Shown: positions 47,478-56,524 of the stretch, in pieces | Position numbering within the stretch: position 1 is the stretch's first letter | How the letters are laid out: each line of letters starts with the position of its first letter | Assembly: GCF_014635065.1 (NCBI RefSeq) | Contig: NZ_BMCG01000005.1 | Location: 248,001 to 312,000 of the forward strand | Length of the DNA: 64,000 nt | Reading direction: 5' to 3' | DNA from: Oxalicibacterium flavum | GTDB lineage: Bacteria; Pseudomonadota; Gammaproteobacteria; Burkholderiales; Burkholderiaceae_D | The notes under the pieces: generated by a model | The model's input: only the letters and a program-made list of their open reading frames with translations | What the model was told of the DNA's origin: nothing | Databases searched by the model: none | Translations under genes and position numbers: made by a program

Positions 47478-47614
47478 CTGCGCATTATAGCGGGTGGTGC
47501 TCGCGGTCCGATAGGCGCCGTGCGGCCTGTCCCTGTCGCCGGCAGGGCTTTGCCGCGCCTGCCGATGCCGGTCGCGTGCCTCGGTTATCATGTCGCAGCA
47601 ACCGAAGGAGTGTT

Positions 47615-48259
47615 ATGGAATTCATGCAGTTTTTCGACATGATCTTGCATGTCGACAAGTATCTCGGGGTCTTCATCGCCCAGTACGGCCCGCTGATCTA
47701 TCTGGTCTTGTTCACCATCATCTTCAGCGAAACCGGTCTCGTCATTTTCCCCTTCCTGCCCGGCGACACGCTGCTGTTCATTGCCGGTGCCTTCTGCGCC
47801 ACCGGCAGCATGCACATCGGCCTGCTGATGTTCCTGCTGGTGACGGCGGCCGTGCTTGGCAATACCGTCAACTACTGGATCGGCTCGGCCATCGGCGACA
47901 AGGTCTATACGCACGACTACCGCTGGCTGGACCGCGCGGCGCTGCAACGCACGCATGCGTTCTATGAAAACCACGGCGGCAAGTTCCTGGTGCTGGCGCG
48001 ATTCCTGCCGATCGTGCGCACCTTCGCGCCCTTCGTGGCCGGCGTATCGAAGATGACCTTCGCCAAGTTCCAGCTCTTCAACTGCACGGGTGCCTTGCTG
48101 TGGATCTGTGGGCTGGTGGTGGCCGGCTACCTGTTCGGCAACATCCCGATCATCCGCGACCATCTGAGCACCATCGTGCTGATCGGCGTCGGTGCGGCGG
48201 CGATTCCGGTGCTGCTGGGGGCCTTGTGGAAGGTGGGCAAGCGCTTCTCTGCCCGTTGA
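47615..48259 (+). CDS. DedA-family inner-membrane protein
   Basis: A 214-residue polytopic protein of the DedA (SNARE-associated, VTT) family, implicated in undecaprenyl phosphate or phospholipid scrambling and envelope homeostasis. Landmarks are FSETGLVIFPFLPGDTLLFIAGAF, NTVNYWIGSAIGD, and the family signature ARFLPIVRTFAPFVAGVSKM with its conserved Arg and Pro. The ATG at 47615 has AAGGAG nine bases before. It is oriented opposite to its neighbours and sits between mutL and amiC, which are commonly adjacent in one operon. Confidence 0.93.
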   Translation: MEFMQFFDMILHVDKYLGVFIAQYGPLIYLVLFTIIFSETGLVIFPFLPGDTLLFIAGAFCATGSMHIGLLMFLLVTAAVLGNTVNYWIGSAIGDKVYTHDYRWLDRAALQRTHAFYENHGGKFLVLARFLPIVRTFAPFVAGVSKMTFAKFQLFNCTGALLWICGLVVAGYLFGNIPIIRDHLSTIVLIGVGAAAIPVLLGALWKVGKRFSAR

Positions 48260-48283
48260 AGCAGGCGGCGCGAGCCGCCTGTT

Positions 48284-49600
48284 CTACATCATGCGCGACT
48301 TGGACAGCGGCGGATTCTTCGCAAAGTAGCGCTTGATGCCCTGCGCGATGGCTTCGGCCATCTGTTCCTGGTAGGCGGGGTCGCGCAGACGGACTTCTTC
48401 CTGCGGATTGGAAATGAAGGCGGTCTCGATCAGGATGCTCGGGATGTCCGGTGCCTTGAGCACCGCAAAGCCGGCCTGTTCCACCGCATTCTTGTGCAGG
48501 CGGTTGATGCCGCCGATTTCCTGCAGCACGGTCTTGCCGAGCTTGAGGCTGTCGTTGATCTGCGCCGTGGTTGACAGGTCGAACAGCACGCTGGCGAGCT
48601 GCTTGTCGGCGCCGCCCCTGACGTTGGTGCCGCCGATCAGATCGGCTGCGTTCTCCTTGTTGGCCAGCCAACGCGCGGCCGTCGAGCTCGCTCCCTTTTC
48701 CGACAGGGCAAATACCGAGGAGCCATTGGCGGTCGGCTTGACGAAGGCATCGGCGTGGATGGAGACGAACAGGTCGGCATTGACGCGGCGCGCCTTTTGC
48801 ACGCGCGTGCCGAGCGGCACGAAGAAGTCGGCGTCGCGCGTCAGCATCACGCGCATATTGGGTTCGCGTTCGAGCTTGGTCTTGAGCCGCTTGGCGATGG
48901 CCAGCACGATATCCTTTTCGCGCGTGCCGCGCGGTCCGATCGCACCGGGGTCCTCGCCGCCGTGGCCGGGATCGAGCGTGATCGTCAGCATGCGCGAGAC
49001 TTGCGGCTGCGGTGTCTTGCCCGGTTCGCGGGGAGGCGTGGTTTCCGCCAAAGGCGGCGTGCCGGGTGAGGGCAGCGATTCGGTGACCGGATCGTCGATC
49101 GACCACTTGCCTTCGCGGATCAGCGCCGCGATCGGATCGGGCGGATTGACCGGGTAGAGGTCGAACACAAGCCGGTGCTGGTATTCGCCGACCGGCGCCA
49201 GCGTGAAGACCTGCGGATTGATCTTTTCCTTGAGGTCGAACACCAGCCGCACGATGTGGGGTTTGTTCTGGCCGACCCGGATCTGGCTCACGTAGGGATC
49301 GTTGGGCTGGACCTTGGCGACCAGGCTTTTCAGGGTCGGATTGAGATCGATGCCCTCGATGTCGATGACCAGCCGGTCCGGATTCTCGAGCGTGAAATGC
49401 TGGGTTTTGAGGTCGCTGTCGTTCTCCAGCGTGACCCGCGTGTAGTCTTCGGCCGGCCACATGCGCACCGCGAGAATCTGCGCTGCCCGCGCCGTCAGCG
49501 GCGTCAGGAGGGAAATCAGCAGCGTGCCGCCGGCCTTGAGGACCGTGCGGCGTCTTCTTGCAACTACAGGTTGGGTGCGAATTTCAGTCGGTTCAGACAT
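48284..49600 (-). CDS. amiC: N-acetylmuramoyl-L-alanine amidase (AmiC-like)
   Basis: A periplasmic zinc amidase that cleaves the stem peptide from N-acetylmuramic acid during daughter-cell separation. The 438-residue product begins with a twin-arginine-like signal (RRRRTVLKAGGTLLISLL). An AMIN domain (about residues 40-140) for septal peptidoglycan targeting comes next, then a Pro/Thr linker and the amidase_3 domain. In that domain LDPGHGGEDPGAIGPRGTREKD (zinc His), VSIHADAF and SILIETAFISNPQEE (catalytic Glu) are clear. Its start overlaps the tsaE end by 37 bases. AmiC-type enzymes are activated by NlpD. Confidence 0.94.
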   Translation of the reverse strand: MSEPTEIRTQPVVARRRRTVLKAGGTLLISLLTPLTARAAQILAVRMWPAEDYTRVTLENDSDLKTQHFTLENPDRLVIDIEGIDLNPTLKSLVAKVQPNDPYVSQIRVGQNKPHIVRLVFDLKEKINPQVFTLAPVGEYQHRLVFDLYPVNPPDPIAALIREGKWSIDDPVTESLPSPGTPPLAETTPPREPGKTPQPQVSRMLTITLDPGHGGEDPGAIGPRGTREKDIVLAIAKRLKTKLEREPNMRVMLTRDADFFVPLGTRVQKARRVNADLFVSIHADAFVKPTANGSSVFALSEKGASSTAARWLANKENAADLIGGTNVRGGADKQLASVLFDLSTTAQINDSLKLGKTVLQEIGGINRLHKNAVEQAGFAVLKAPDIPSILIETAFISNPQEEVRLRDPAYQEQMAEAIAQGIKRYFAKNPPLSKSRMM

Positions 49601-50052
49601 GCAATACCTTGATCGGACAACGCCAGCAATTCTACATCACGCCCTTCGCCCGCCACAGAGAGGGAAATACGCAGGTCGGGTGCGGGCAATACGCCATCGG
49701 CCTTTTCGGGCCATTCGATGATGCAGACGGTTTCCGCGTTGAAATGTTCCCGAAAACCCGCATCCAGGAATTCCTCGGGGCTGCTCATGCGGTACAGGTC
49801 GAAGTGCACGACCTGCAGCATGCCGTGTTCGGTTTCGATCAGATAGGGTTCCGCCAGCGTGTAGGTCGGGCTTTTCACATGGCCGTCATGACCCAGCGCA
49901 TGCAGCATGGACCGCGTGAGCGCGGTCTTGCCGGCTCCGAGGTCGCCGTGCAGATAGATGGTCAGGCCGGGCGCGATCGCATGCGCGAGCGCGGCACCGA
50001 GTGCCAGGGTGCCGGCTTCTTCATGCAGATGAGCGTTGAGGTGGCTGGGCAT
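49564..50052 (-). CDS. tsaE: tRNA threonylcarbamoyladenosine biosynthesis ATPase TsaE
   Basis: TsaE is the small ATPase that supports the TsaBD complex in making t6A37 of tRNA. The 162-residue product has the P-loop HGDLGAGKTALTRS near residue 35, then VKSPTYTLAEPY, HFDLYRMSSPEEF and IIEWPEKADG. It overlaps amiC, as in the E. coli tsaE-amiB pair. The start MPSHLN fits family N-termini. An ATG at 50088, overlapping the AEC carrier stop (TAATG), would add 12 residues and could serve as a coupled start instead. Confidence 0.94.
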   Translation of the reverse strand: MPSHLNAHLHEEAGTLALGAALAHAIAPGLTIYLHGDLGAGKTALTRSMLHALGHDGHVKSPTYTLAEPYLIETEHGMLQVVHFDLYRMSSPEEFLDAGFREHFNAETVCIIEWPEKADGVLPAPDLRISLSVAGEGRDVELLALSDQGIACLNRLKFAPNL

Positions 50053-50087
50053 GTTGTTGTTTCGGAAAAGGCGAGTCGTGGCAGGCA

Positions 50088-50978
50088 TTACTGTAGCAGC
50101 GCCAGCCAGACCGGCAAGGTGCCCATCGACAGCAGGGTCCCGGCCGAGATCAGGAAAGCGGTGAGCGGACCGTTGCCGCCCATGCGCACCGCCAGCACGT
50201 AGCAGCTCGAGGCGGTCGGCAGCGCGGCGAACATCACGACCAGCGTCAGTTGTTCGGGCGGCAGCTGCGCCCAGATGCCGAGCGCATAGGTGATGGCCGG
50301 CACCGCGACCAGTTTGACCGCGAGGAACCAGGCGGCGATGCCCTTGGCGGCCTGCAGCCCGGTCATGCGCAGGCCGGCGCCGACCATGATCAGCCCGAGC
50401 GCGATCGAGGCATTGCCGAGGCGCGACAGGAAGGCGCCCGCCAGCTCCGGCAGGTGGAAGCCGGCGAGATTGAACGACACGCCGCACAGCGTGGCGATCA
50501 GCAGCGGATTCTTCAGCAGTTCGAGCAGCAGGCCGCCCTTGTTCCTGACCAGCGCATGTACCGCCGCCATGTTGCACAGCGGGACCGCGAAACCGATGAT
50601 CAGGCCCATCAGCGAGGTGCCTTCGGGGCCGCCGAGGCGGCTTGCGATCGCCAGCGCGATATAGGAATTGAAACGGAAGGCGGTCTGCACGCCCGACTCG
50701 AACACCATCGGCTCGACCTTGAACAGCGGCTTGGCGAGCCAGCCCAGCACGATGCCGCTGAGGCAGGCCGCCATCGCGATCTGCAGGAATACGCCGGTCC
50801 TGGAAAAATCGATCGGCGAGCGCGCGGTCGAATAGAACAGCAGGGCGGGGAACAGGATGTAATAGATCAGCCGTTCCATGCCTTCCCAGAACGGCGCGCC
50901 CCATTTGGTCACGCGAATCAGCACCGCGCCGAACAGGATCAGCAGGAAATCGGGCAGCAGGATATTGACGATGTGCAT
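50088..50978 (-). CDS. AEC-family transporter
   Basis: A 296-residue inner-membrane protein of the auxin efflux carrier (AEC/BART) family with about ten hydrophobic helices in a 5+5 pseudo-repeat. Conserved features include LLPDFLLILFGAVLIRVTKWG, the FRFNSYIALAI segment, an LCNMAAVHAL motif, and a late FAALPTASSCYVLAVRMGGN block typical of the family. Bacterial AEC proteins carry malate, malonate or other carboxylates. The nearby DctSR-like system and tctCBA make a carboxylate a reasonable guess. It lies directly upstream of tsaE and is probably read with it. Confidence 0.88.
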   Translation of the reverse strand: MHIVNILLPDFLLILFGAVLIRVTKWGAPFWEGMERLIYYILFPALLFYSTARSPIDFSRTGVFLQIAMAACLSGIVLGWLAKPLFKVEPMVFESGVQTAFRFNSYIALAIASRLGGPEGTSLMGLIIGFAVPLCNMAAVHALVRNKGGLLLELLKNPLLIATLCGVSFNLAGFHLPELAGAFLSRLGNASIALGLIMVGAGLRMTGLQAAKGIAAWFLAVKLVAVPAITYALGIWAQLPPEQLTLVVMFAALPTASSCYVLAVRMGGNGPLTAFLISAGTLLSMGTLPVWLALLQ

Positions 50979-51069
50979 GAAAGATCAGCGCTCGACGATT
51001 GGTCGCCAGTGGAACATGAAGAGCGGCGGCGCAGGCCAACCGCGGTGCGTATCCTGTTGCCGTTGCCTG

Positions 51070-51660
51070 TTACTTCAGAAGACGCGCCAGTTCGACGGCG
51101 GTCTTGACATTCATCTTGTCGAAAATGTGCGCGCGGTGCACTTCCACCGTGCGCATGCTGATGCCGAGCTTGTCGGCGATGACCTTGTTCATCTTGCCTT
51201 CGAGGATCAGGTCCAGCACTTCGCGCTCGCGGCTCGACAGGGCGGCCAGGCGCGTGTGGATGGCGGCGCTCTCGATGGCCTGCTCGGAGGCGATCAGCGC
51301 TTCCTGCACGCGATCCATCAGCTTGTTGTCGTTGAACGGTTTTTCGAAGAAGTCGAAGGCGCCGCGCTTGAGTGCATCGACCGCCATCGGCACGTCGCCG
51401 TGGCCGGTCAGGAAGATCACCGGGAAGGTCTGCGTCAGGCCGCGCGTGGCCAGCAGATCGAACAGCGCAATGCCGCTCAGGTCCGGCATGCGCACGTCGA
51501 GCAGCACGGCATGGCCCTGGGTGCCGGTGCGGACCATGTTGTCCAGCATGGAGAGAAAGGCCTTGCCGCTTTCGTGCGGGATGGCCGTGATGCCGCGCGA
51601 CTTGGCCAGCCACATCAGCGAATCGCGGATTACTTCTTCGTCGTCAATAATGTGCAGCAT
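51070..51660 (-). CDS. FixJ/DctR-type response regulator
   Basis: A 196-residue two-component response regulator. The receiver domain has the acidic pocket LHIIDDEEVI, the phospho-acceptor Asp in AVLLDVRMPDLSG, the Thr in FLTGHGDVPMAV, and the Lys in FFEKPF. The C-terminal LuxR/FixJ helix-turn-helix reads LSSREREVLDLILEGKMNKVIADKLGISMRTVEVHRAHIF across residues ~135-180. It lies 130 bases after the kinase gene on the same strand. It probably activates the divergent dctP-like gene, and maybe tctCBA. Confidence 0.92.
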   Translation of the reverse strand: MLHIIDDEEVIRDSLMWLAKSRGITAIPHESGKAFLSMLDNMVRTGTQGHAVLLDVRMPDLSGIALFDLLATRGLTQTFPVIFLTGHGDVPMAVDALKRGAFDFFEKPFNDNKLMDRVQEALIASEQAIESAAIHTRLAALSSREREVLDLILEGKMNKVIADKLGISMRTVEVHRAHIFDKMNVKTAVELARLLK

Positions 51661-51790
51661 TCAAAATCCTGTGAGTCAGCCATGCCGGAAACGGTCATGC
51701 CATGGCGTATCGGGGATGCGGAGAAGAGTGTGCCATCGCCCGATGAAAAACGCGGGATGCAAATCGGATTTGCGCCGGAAAACCGCTATT

Positions 51791-53857
51791 TTAGCCGTTT
51801 CGGGTTGCTCGCATTGTCGATGCGATTGGCCTATTTTGCAACGCCGGCACATAGGCCGGCAGCGAGAAGCGGAAAATCGTGCCGCCCTGCGGATTGTTCT
51901 CGTGCGTTAGCGCGCCGCCATGGAACTCGATGGCGGTGCGGCAGATCGAAAGCCCCATGCCCATGCCGTCGGCCTTGGTCGAGAAGAACGGCGAGAACAG
52001 GCGCGCCGCGACTTCCGGCGGGATACCATGGCCCTGGTCGATGATGGACACCACCACGCTGGTCGGGCGGCGGCTGTCGAGCGCGGCGGTGATGCGCAGT
52101 ACCTGGCGCGCAGGCGGAACGTTCTGCATGGACTCGATGGCGTTGCGTGTCAGGTTCAGCAGCACCTGTTCCAGCAGCACGCGGTCGGCATTGACCGGCG
52201 GCAGGTCTTCCGGCACGTCGATTTCGATCGAGACAAAGTACTTCTGCGCCTGCAGTTCGACCAGTGGCGCAACCGCCTCGATCAGTTCGGCAATGGTGAT
52301 GGCGGAGCGCATGGGTTCGCGTTTCTTGACGAAGGTGTGCACGCTGCGAATGATCTGGCCTGCGCGCTGCGCCTGCGCGCCGGTCTTTTCCAGCGCTTCC
52401 TGCAGCATGTCGCGATCCAGCGCCTTGGCGTCGGCATGCTCGAGCATGTTGAGCACGCCGGTGGTGTAGCTGGAAATCGCCGCCAGCGGCTGATTGAGTT
52501 CGTGCGCCAGCGTCGAGGCGATCTCGCCCATGGTCGCCAGGCGCGCGCTGGCCTGCAGTTTTTCCTGTTGCTGGCGGTTCAGGTCCTCCACGCGCTTGCG
52601 GTCGGAAATGTCGAGGATCGATCCCATCCAGCCGGTCTGGCGGCCGGTGTCGTCGACGAGCGGCGATTCGAAGAACAGCACCGGGATGCGCGTGCCGTCG
52701 GCGTGGCGCAGCACCGTCTCGAAACCCTGCGGCGGCAGGTTGCCGGCCACTACCTGCGCAAAGCGGCGCTGGTATTCGTTCATCGCCTCCGGCGCCCAGT
52801 AGGGCATGGGCGGGTGCTTGCCGACGATCTCCTCGGCCGGCATGCCGACCATTTCGCAGAAGGCCGGGTTGACGTAGGTTACGCGGCCTTCGAGGTCGCG
52901 CGCGCGCAGGCCCGTGATCAGCGAATTCTCCATCGCCACGCGGAAGGTGACCTGCTCGCGCAGCGCCGCCTCGGCGGCATTGCGTCGGTTGATGTCGCGC
53001 CACAGCGCGATCAGGCTCCACATCAGGCCGACCGAGAGCAGGATGATGGCATCCACCAGCAGGCTCGGCAGCAGCTTGGGCGCACCCTTGATGCTGTCGG
53101 TCGCCAGCTGCAGCGAGACGCCGGCCAGATTGAGCGCGCGATGATGCGTATAGATGCCGCGTCCGGCGCCGCCCGAGGCACGCTTGTGGATCACGCTGCC
53201 GTTGATGTCGGTCAGTGCGATCTCGTTGTCCTGCGCGAACCACCACGGCACCATGTCGTCGAGGATGCTGGAGGCCAGGTAGCTGGCGATGATGCTGCCG
53301 ACGTAGCGTTCGCCGACGAAGATCGGTACGTGGTAGTCGAGCATGACGGGACCGGTCTTGTCGGCCGCCGGCTGGCTGTATAGCGGCGAGCGCGTCATGC
53401 GGGCGCGCTGGTCGGCCGTGCGCGACGGCTCCGACAGCACGTCGAGCGACATCAGCGTCTCGTCGGTCGAGGTCAGCAATTTGCCGTTGGCGTCCAGATA
53501 AATGATGCGATGGATTTCATGATTGTTGCGGATCAGGTTTTCCATGCGGTCCTGCAGGCGCGACCCTTCGAGATAGCCGGCGGCGATCTCGGCTGCCATC
53601 AGGCTCAGGCTTTCCTCGTTGCGCTGCAGCTGGAAGCGGATGGTCTGTTCGACCCACAGCGAATCGGCCACCAGTTGTTCCTGGCGTTCGGCGGTTTCCT
53701 GTTCCTTCTCGTGGATCGGCAGCCAGATCAGCGTGGTGATGAACAGCAGTCCCAGAAACAGCGGCAGCAGCCAGCGCCAGGCCTGCTTGCGGCTTGGAAA
53801 GCTGAAGTTGGAGAAGCGTGGCTGTTTTGGCATCATGAAAACGTTCGGATAATGCAA
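51791..53857 (-). CDS. PAS-containing sensor histidine kinase, DctS-like
   Basis: A 688-residue membrane sensor. One helix at about residues 28-50 and one near 265-285 enclose a large periplasmic double-Cache/PDC-like domain. A PAS domain (AFCEMVGMPAEEIVG) with PAC follows, then a HisKA domain with phospho-acceptor STLAHELNQPLAAISSY, and an HATPase domain with N box LLNLTRNAIESM, and G boxes IIDQGHGIP and GMGMGLSICRTAIEFHGG. This layout matches DctS/DctB carboxylate sensors. The start may be MHYPNVF (used) or the later MMPKQPR. The adjacent lone DctP may present the ligand to it. Confidence 0.9.
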   Translation of the reverse strand: MHYPNVFMMPKQPRFSNFSFPSRKQAWRWLLPLFLGLLFITTLIWLPIHEKEQETAERQEQLVADSLWVEQTIRFQLQRNEESLSLMAAEIAAGYLEGSRLQDRMENLIRNNHEIHRIIYLDANGKLLTSTDETLMSLDVLSEPSRTADQRARMTRSPLYSQPAADKTGPVMLDYHVPIFVGERYVGSIIASYLASSILDDMVPWWFAQDNEIALTDINGSVIHKRASGGAGRGIYTHHRALNLAGVSLQLATDSIKGAPKLLPSLLVDAIILLSVGLMWSLIALWRDINRRNAAEAALREQVTFRVAMENSLITGLRARDLEGRVTYVNPAFCEMVGMPAEEIVGKHPPMPYWAPEAMNEYQRRFAQVVAGNLPPQGFETVLRHADGTRIPVLFFESPLVDDTGRQTGWMGSILDISDRKRVEDLNRQQQEKLQASARLATMGEIASTLAHELNQPLAAISSYTTGVLNMLEHADAKALDRDMLQEALEKTGAQAQRAGQIIRSVHTFVKKREPMRSAITIAELIEAVAPLVELQAQKYFVSIEIDVPEDLPPVNADRVLLEQVLLNLTRNAIESMQNVPPARQVLRITAALDSRRPTSVVVSIIDQGHGIPPEVAARLFSPFFSTKADGMGMGLSICRTAIEFHGGALTHENNPQGGTIFRFSLPAYVPALQNRPIASTMRATRNG

Positions 53858-54024
53858 TGCGGAGGAAGCGGCGGCACATCACTTGCCGACAGGCATTGCA
53901 CGAGCTTGCACATCGCGGTATGGTTCATGCAGGTGTCACGATAATGCGTGATGGCGGTCGGCTGGCGGCTGCGGTTATCCACACTTGTGACCCGGCAGGC
54001 GACTGCGCATAGTACCAACAAAAC

Positions 54025-54030
54025 TATAAT
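54025..54030 (+). promoter_or_regulatory. Candidate -10 element of the dctP-like gene
   Basis: A perfect TATAAT lies 20 bases before the dctP-like ATG. At the correct distance upstream I see no TTGACA-like -35. That is the look of an activator-dependent promoter, which would suit control by the adjacent response regulator. Confidence 0.45.
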
Positions 54031-54050
54031 TCGAGACTCCTGATTCGCGC

Positions 54051-55067
54051 ATGAAAAAAGCAAGGAACCTGCATTTGCTTTTGCTTGGCCTGATGTTTTT
54101 CATGGTCAGCGCAATTGTATCCGCGCAAACCACCACCGTAATCAAGTTCAGTCTGGTCGCCGAGAGCGACACGCCCAAGGGCAAGGCCGCGCAGCGCTTC
54201 AAGGAACTGGTCGAACAGGCCAGCCAGCGCCGCATGCGGGTCGACGTCTATCCCAACAATCTGCTCTACAAGGAAGCCGACGAACTCGAGGCATTGCAAC
54301 TGGGTGCGATCCAGATGCTGGCGCCGACCCTGTCGCGTCTGTCGCAGTTCGGACTGCAGGAGTTCGAAGTGTTCGATCTGCCGTTTCTGTTTCGCGATCG
54401 CGCCGATGTGGCGCGCGTGATCGAAGGGCCGATCGGCAAGGCTTTGCTGAAGAAGGTCGAAAGCAAGGGCATGGTCGGGCTCGGCTACTGGGACAACGGT
54501 TTCAAGGTCATGACCGGCAACCGTCCGCTGCGCATGCCGGCGGACTTCAGCGGCATGAAGATGCGCATCTATCCGTCGCGCGTGCTCGACAAGCAGATGG
54601 ATCTGCTCGGCGCGCAGCCGCAGATCATCGATGCGCAGCAAATCTATCTCGCCATGAAAGCCAAGCTCATCGACGGCAGCGAAGGCATTCCGCTCAGCAT
54701 CCAGACGCGCCGGCTGTATGAAGTGCAAAGCAACCTGACCATCTCCAACCATGGCTACATGGGCAGCGCGGTGGTCGTCAACAAGAAGTTCTGGGACGGT
54801 CTGCCCTCTGCCTCGCGTGCCATTATCGAAAGGGCACTGCGTGAGGCGACCGCCTACGGCAATGATCTGGCCGAGCGGGAGAATGCCGCCGCGCTGGTGC
54901 TGCTGAAGAAAAATCCTGCCCTCAAGGTTCATGTGCTGACGCCGGTGGAAGAGCAGGCCTGGCGCGAAGCCCTGCAACCCGTGCGTGCCGATTTCGAGGG
55001 TCGCCTCGGACGCGCCATCGTTTCTGCCGTGACCTCCGAGCTCAATCGCGGCAAGCTGGCTCCCTGA
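54051..55067 (+). CDS. TRAP-type solute-binding protein DctP, without DctQM partners
   Basis: A 338-residue periplasmic receptor of the DctP/TRAP family. The signal peptide (MKKARNLHLLLLGLMFFMVS) is cleaved near SAQ. Family blocks are GKAAQRFKELVEQAS, EALQLGAIQMLAP, FDLPFLFRD, and MKMRIYPSRVLDKQMDLLGA with the conserved carboxylate-binding Arg. A QIYLAMKAKLIDGSEG motif follows. No dctQ or dctM gene lies near it in this window. It is divergent from the DctS-like kinase gene, so it may be a co-sensor for that kinase, or serve a remote TRAP permease. Confidence 0.93.
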   Translation: MKKARNLHLLLLGLMFFMVSAIVSAQTTTVIKFSLVAESDTPKGKAAQRFKELVEQASQRRMRVDVYPNNLLYKEADELEALQLGAIQMLAPTLSRLSQFGLQEFEVFDLPFLFRDRADVARVIEGPIGKALLKKVESKGMVGLGYWDNGFKVMTGNRPLRMPADFSGMKMRIYPSRVLDKQMDLLGAQPQIIDAQQIYLAMKAKLIDGSEGIPLSIQTRRLYEVQSNLTISNHGYMGSAVVVNKKFWDGLPSASRAIIERALREATAYGNDLAERENAAALVLLKKNPALKVHVLTPVEEQAWREALQPVRADFEGRLGRAIVSAVTSELNRGKLAP

Positions 55068-55418
55068 CGGATCGGTTTCCTGCCGTTTCCCGTTCGCCTT
55101 GCACGGTGTGAAGAAAACGTTACGGCGCGCCGCTTTCCCGCATTCCCCGTTTTTGTGCAAGTCATGTCTGCATGGCTGCAAGATGCCTGTCGGCAGCATT
55201 CCTTGTTGCGGCCGGCAAATAAAATCGTTAGTCTTCACACGCAAGCCTCGTGAAAGGTTGGATTCATACAATGCGAGGCCGGAGACGCTGTCGATGAGGC
55301 GTCTGCCGAAAGAGACCCCGTTTCATGCCATGCCGCAGAGGGCGTGAAACGGATAAAAGCGGAATGCCGCTTGTCTGCGGGCACGGTCGTTCCGGGATAA
55401 CAACATCAGGAGACACGC
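55068..55418. promoter_or_regulatory. Intergenic region dctP-tctC with a long hairpin
   Basis: This 351-base gap holds the leader of tctC. A 12-bp stem (one G-U pair) lies at 55318-55352, arms CCGTTTCATGCC and GGCGTGAAACGG, loop of 11 bases. It is followed by ATAAAAGC rather than a T-run, so it is a leader structure or weak terminator rather than a classical terminator. A possible ribosome binding site for tctC (AGGAGA) lies at about 55410. No small gene or riboswitch class was recognised. Confidence 0.5.
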
Positions 55419-56396
55419 ATGCGTACCAAACTGTTCAAGACGTTGGCAGGGCTGACCCTGCTGGCCAGTGCCGCCTTCGCACACGCCCAGGCCTATCCGA
55501 ACAAGCCGATCACGATGATCGTGCCGTTCGCGGCCGGCGGCCCGACCGACACGGTGGCCCGTCTGGTCGCGCAGTCGATGGGCAATACCTACAAGCAGAC
55601 CGTCATCGTCGAGAACGTCGGCGGCGCCGGCGGCACCATCGGCGCGGCACGCGTGGCCAAGTCGCCCAACGATGGCTATACCATCTTCCTGCACCATATC
55701 GGCATGTCGACCGCGCCCACGCTGTACCGCAAGCTCAGCTACAACGCGATCAACGATTTCGAGCCGATCGGCCTGATCACCGACGTGCCGATGACCTTCA
55801 TCGCGCGCGGCGACTTCCCGGCCAAGGACTTCAAGGAACTGCTGGCCTACGTCAAGGCCAACAAGACCAAGGTTGCCTATGCCAACGCCGGCATCGGCTC
55901 CGCCTCGCACCTGTGCGGCATGCTGTTCATGACCGCCATCGATACCGAGCTGACCACGGTGCCGTACAAGGGCACCGGCCCGGCGATGAACGACATCCTC
56001 GGCGGCCAGGTCGATTTCATGTGCGACCAGACTACCAACACCACCAGCCAGATCAAGAGCGGCAAGGTCAAGGCCTATGCCGTGACCACCAAGACCCGCG
56101 TGCCGTCGCTGCCGAACCTGCCGACCATGGACGAAGCCGGCCTGCCCGGCTTTGAAGTGGCGGTCTGGCACGGCCTGTACGCTCCCAAGGGCACGCCCAA
56201 GCCGGTGATCGATTCCCTCGCGTCCGCCCTGCAGGTGGCGCTCAAGGACCCGACCGTCAAGCAGCGTTTTGCCGATCTGGGTACCGAACCCGTGGCTGCC
56301 GACAAGGCGACGCCCGATGCCCTGCGTCAGCATCTGAAGTCCGAGATCGACAAATGGGCACCGATCATCAAGAAGGCCGGCATCTATGCCGACTGA
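55419..56396 (+). CDS. tctC: Tripartite tricarboxylate transporter substrate-binding protein (Bug family)
   Basis: A 325-residue periplasmic binding protein of the Bug/TctC family, very abundant in Burkholderiales. The signal peptide ends at AHAQA. Typical blocks are YPNKPITMIVPFAAGGPTD, VENVGGAGGTIGAARVAKS, ANAGIGSASHLCG, VPYKGTGPAMNDILGGQVDFMCD and LPTMDEAGLPGFEVAVWHGLY. The ligand is usually a carboxylic acid bound through its carboxylate by two conserved loops. Here the membrane genes tctB and tctA follow directly, so it is the cognate receptor and not one of the many orphan Bug proteins. Confidence 0.95.
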   Translation: MRTKLFKTLAGLTLLASAAFAHAQAYPNKPITMIVPFAAGGPTDTVARLVAQSMGNTYKQTVIVENVGGAGGTIGAARVAKSPNDGYTIFLHHIGMSTAPTLYRKLSYNAINDFEPIGLITDVPMTFIARGDFPAKDFKELLAYVKANKTKVAYANAGIGSASHLCGMLFMTAIDTELTTVPYKGTGPAMNDILGGQVDFMCDQTTNTTSQIKSGKVKAYAVTTKTRVPSLPNLPTMDEAGLPGFEVAVWHGLYAPKGTPKPVIDSLASALQVALKDPTVKQRFADLGTEPVAADKATPDALRQHLKSEIDKWAPIIKKAGIYAD

Positions 56397-56524
56397 TGCG
56401 GGGCTGATGTAATACCTGTCGTTCAGGCGGCACGGCATGCGTGATTGGCGCGTGTCGTGCCGCAAGCCTGGCTGCTCGTCCGTGCCGATGCAGCAGGCAA
56501 AGAGTTTCAAACAAGGAGGCGCAC

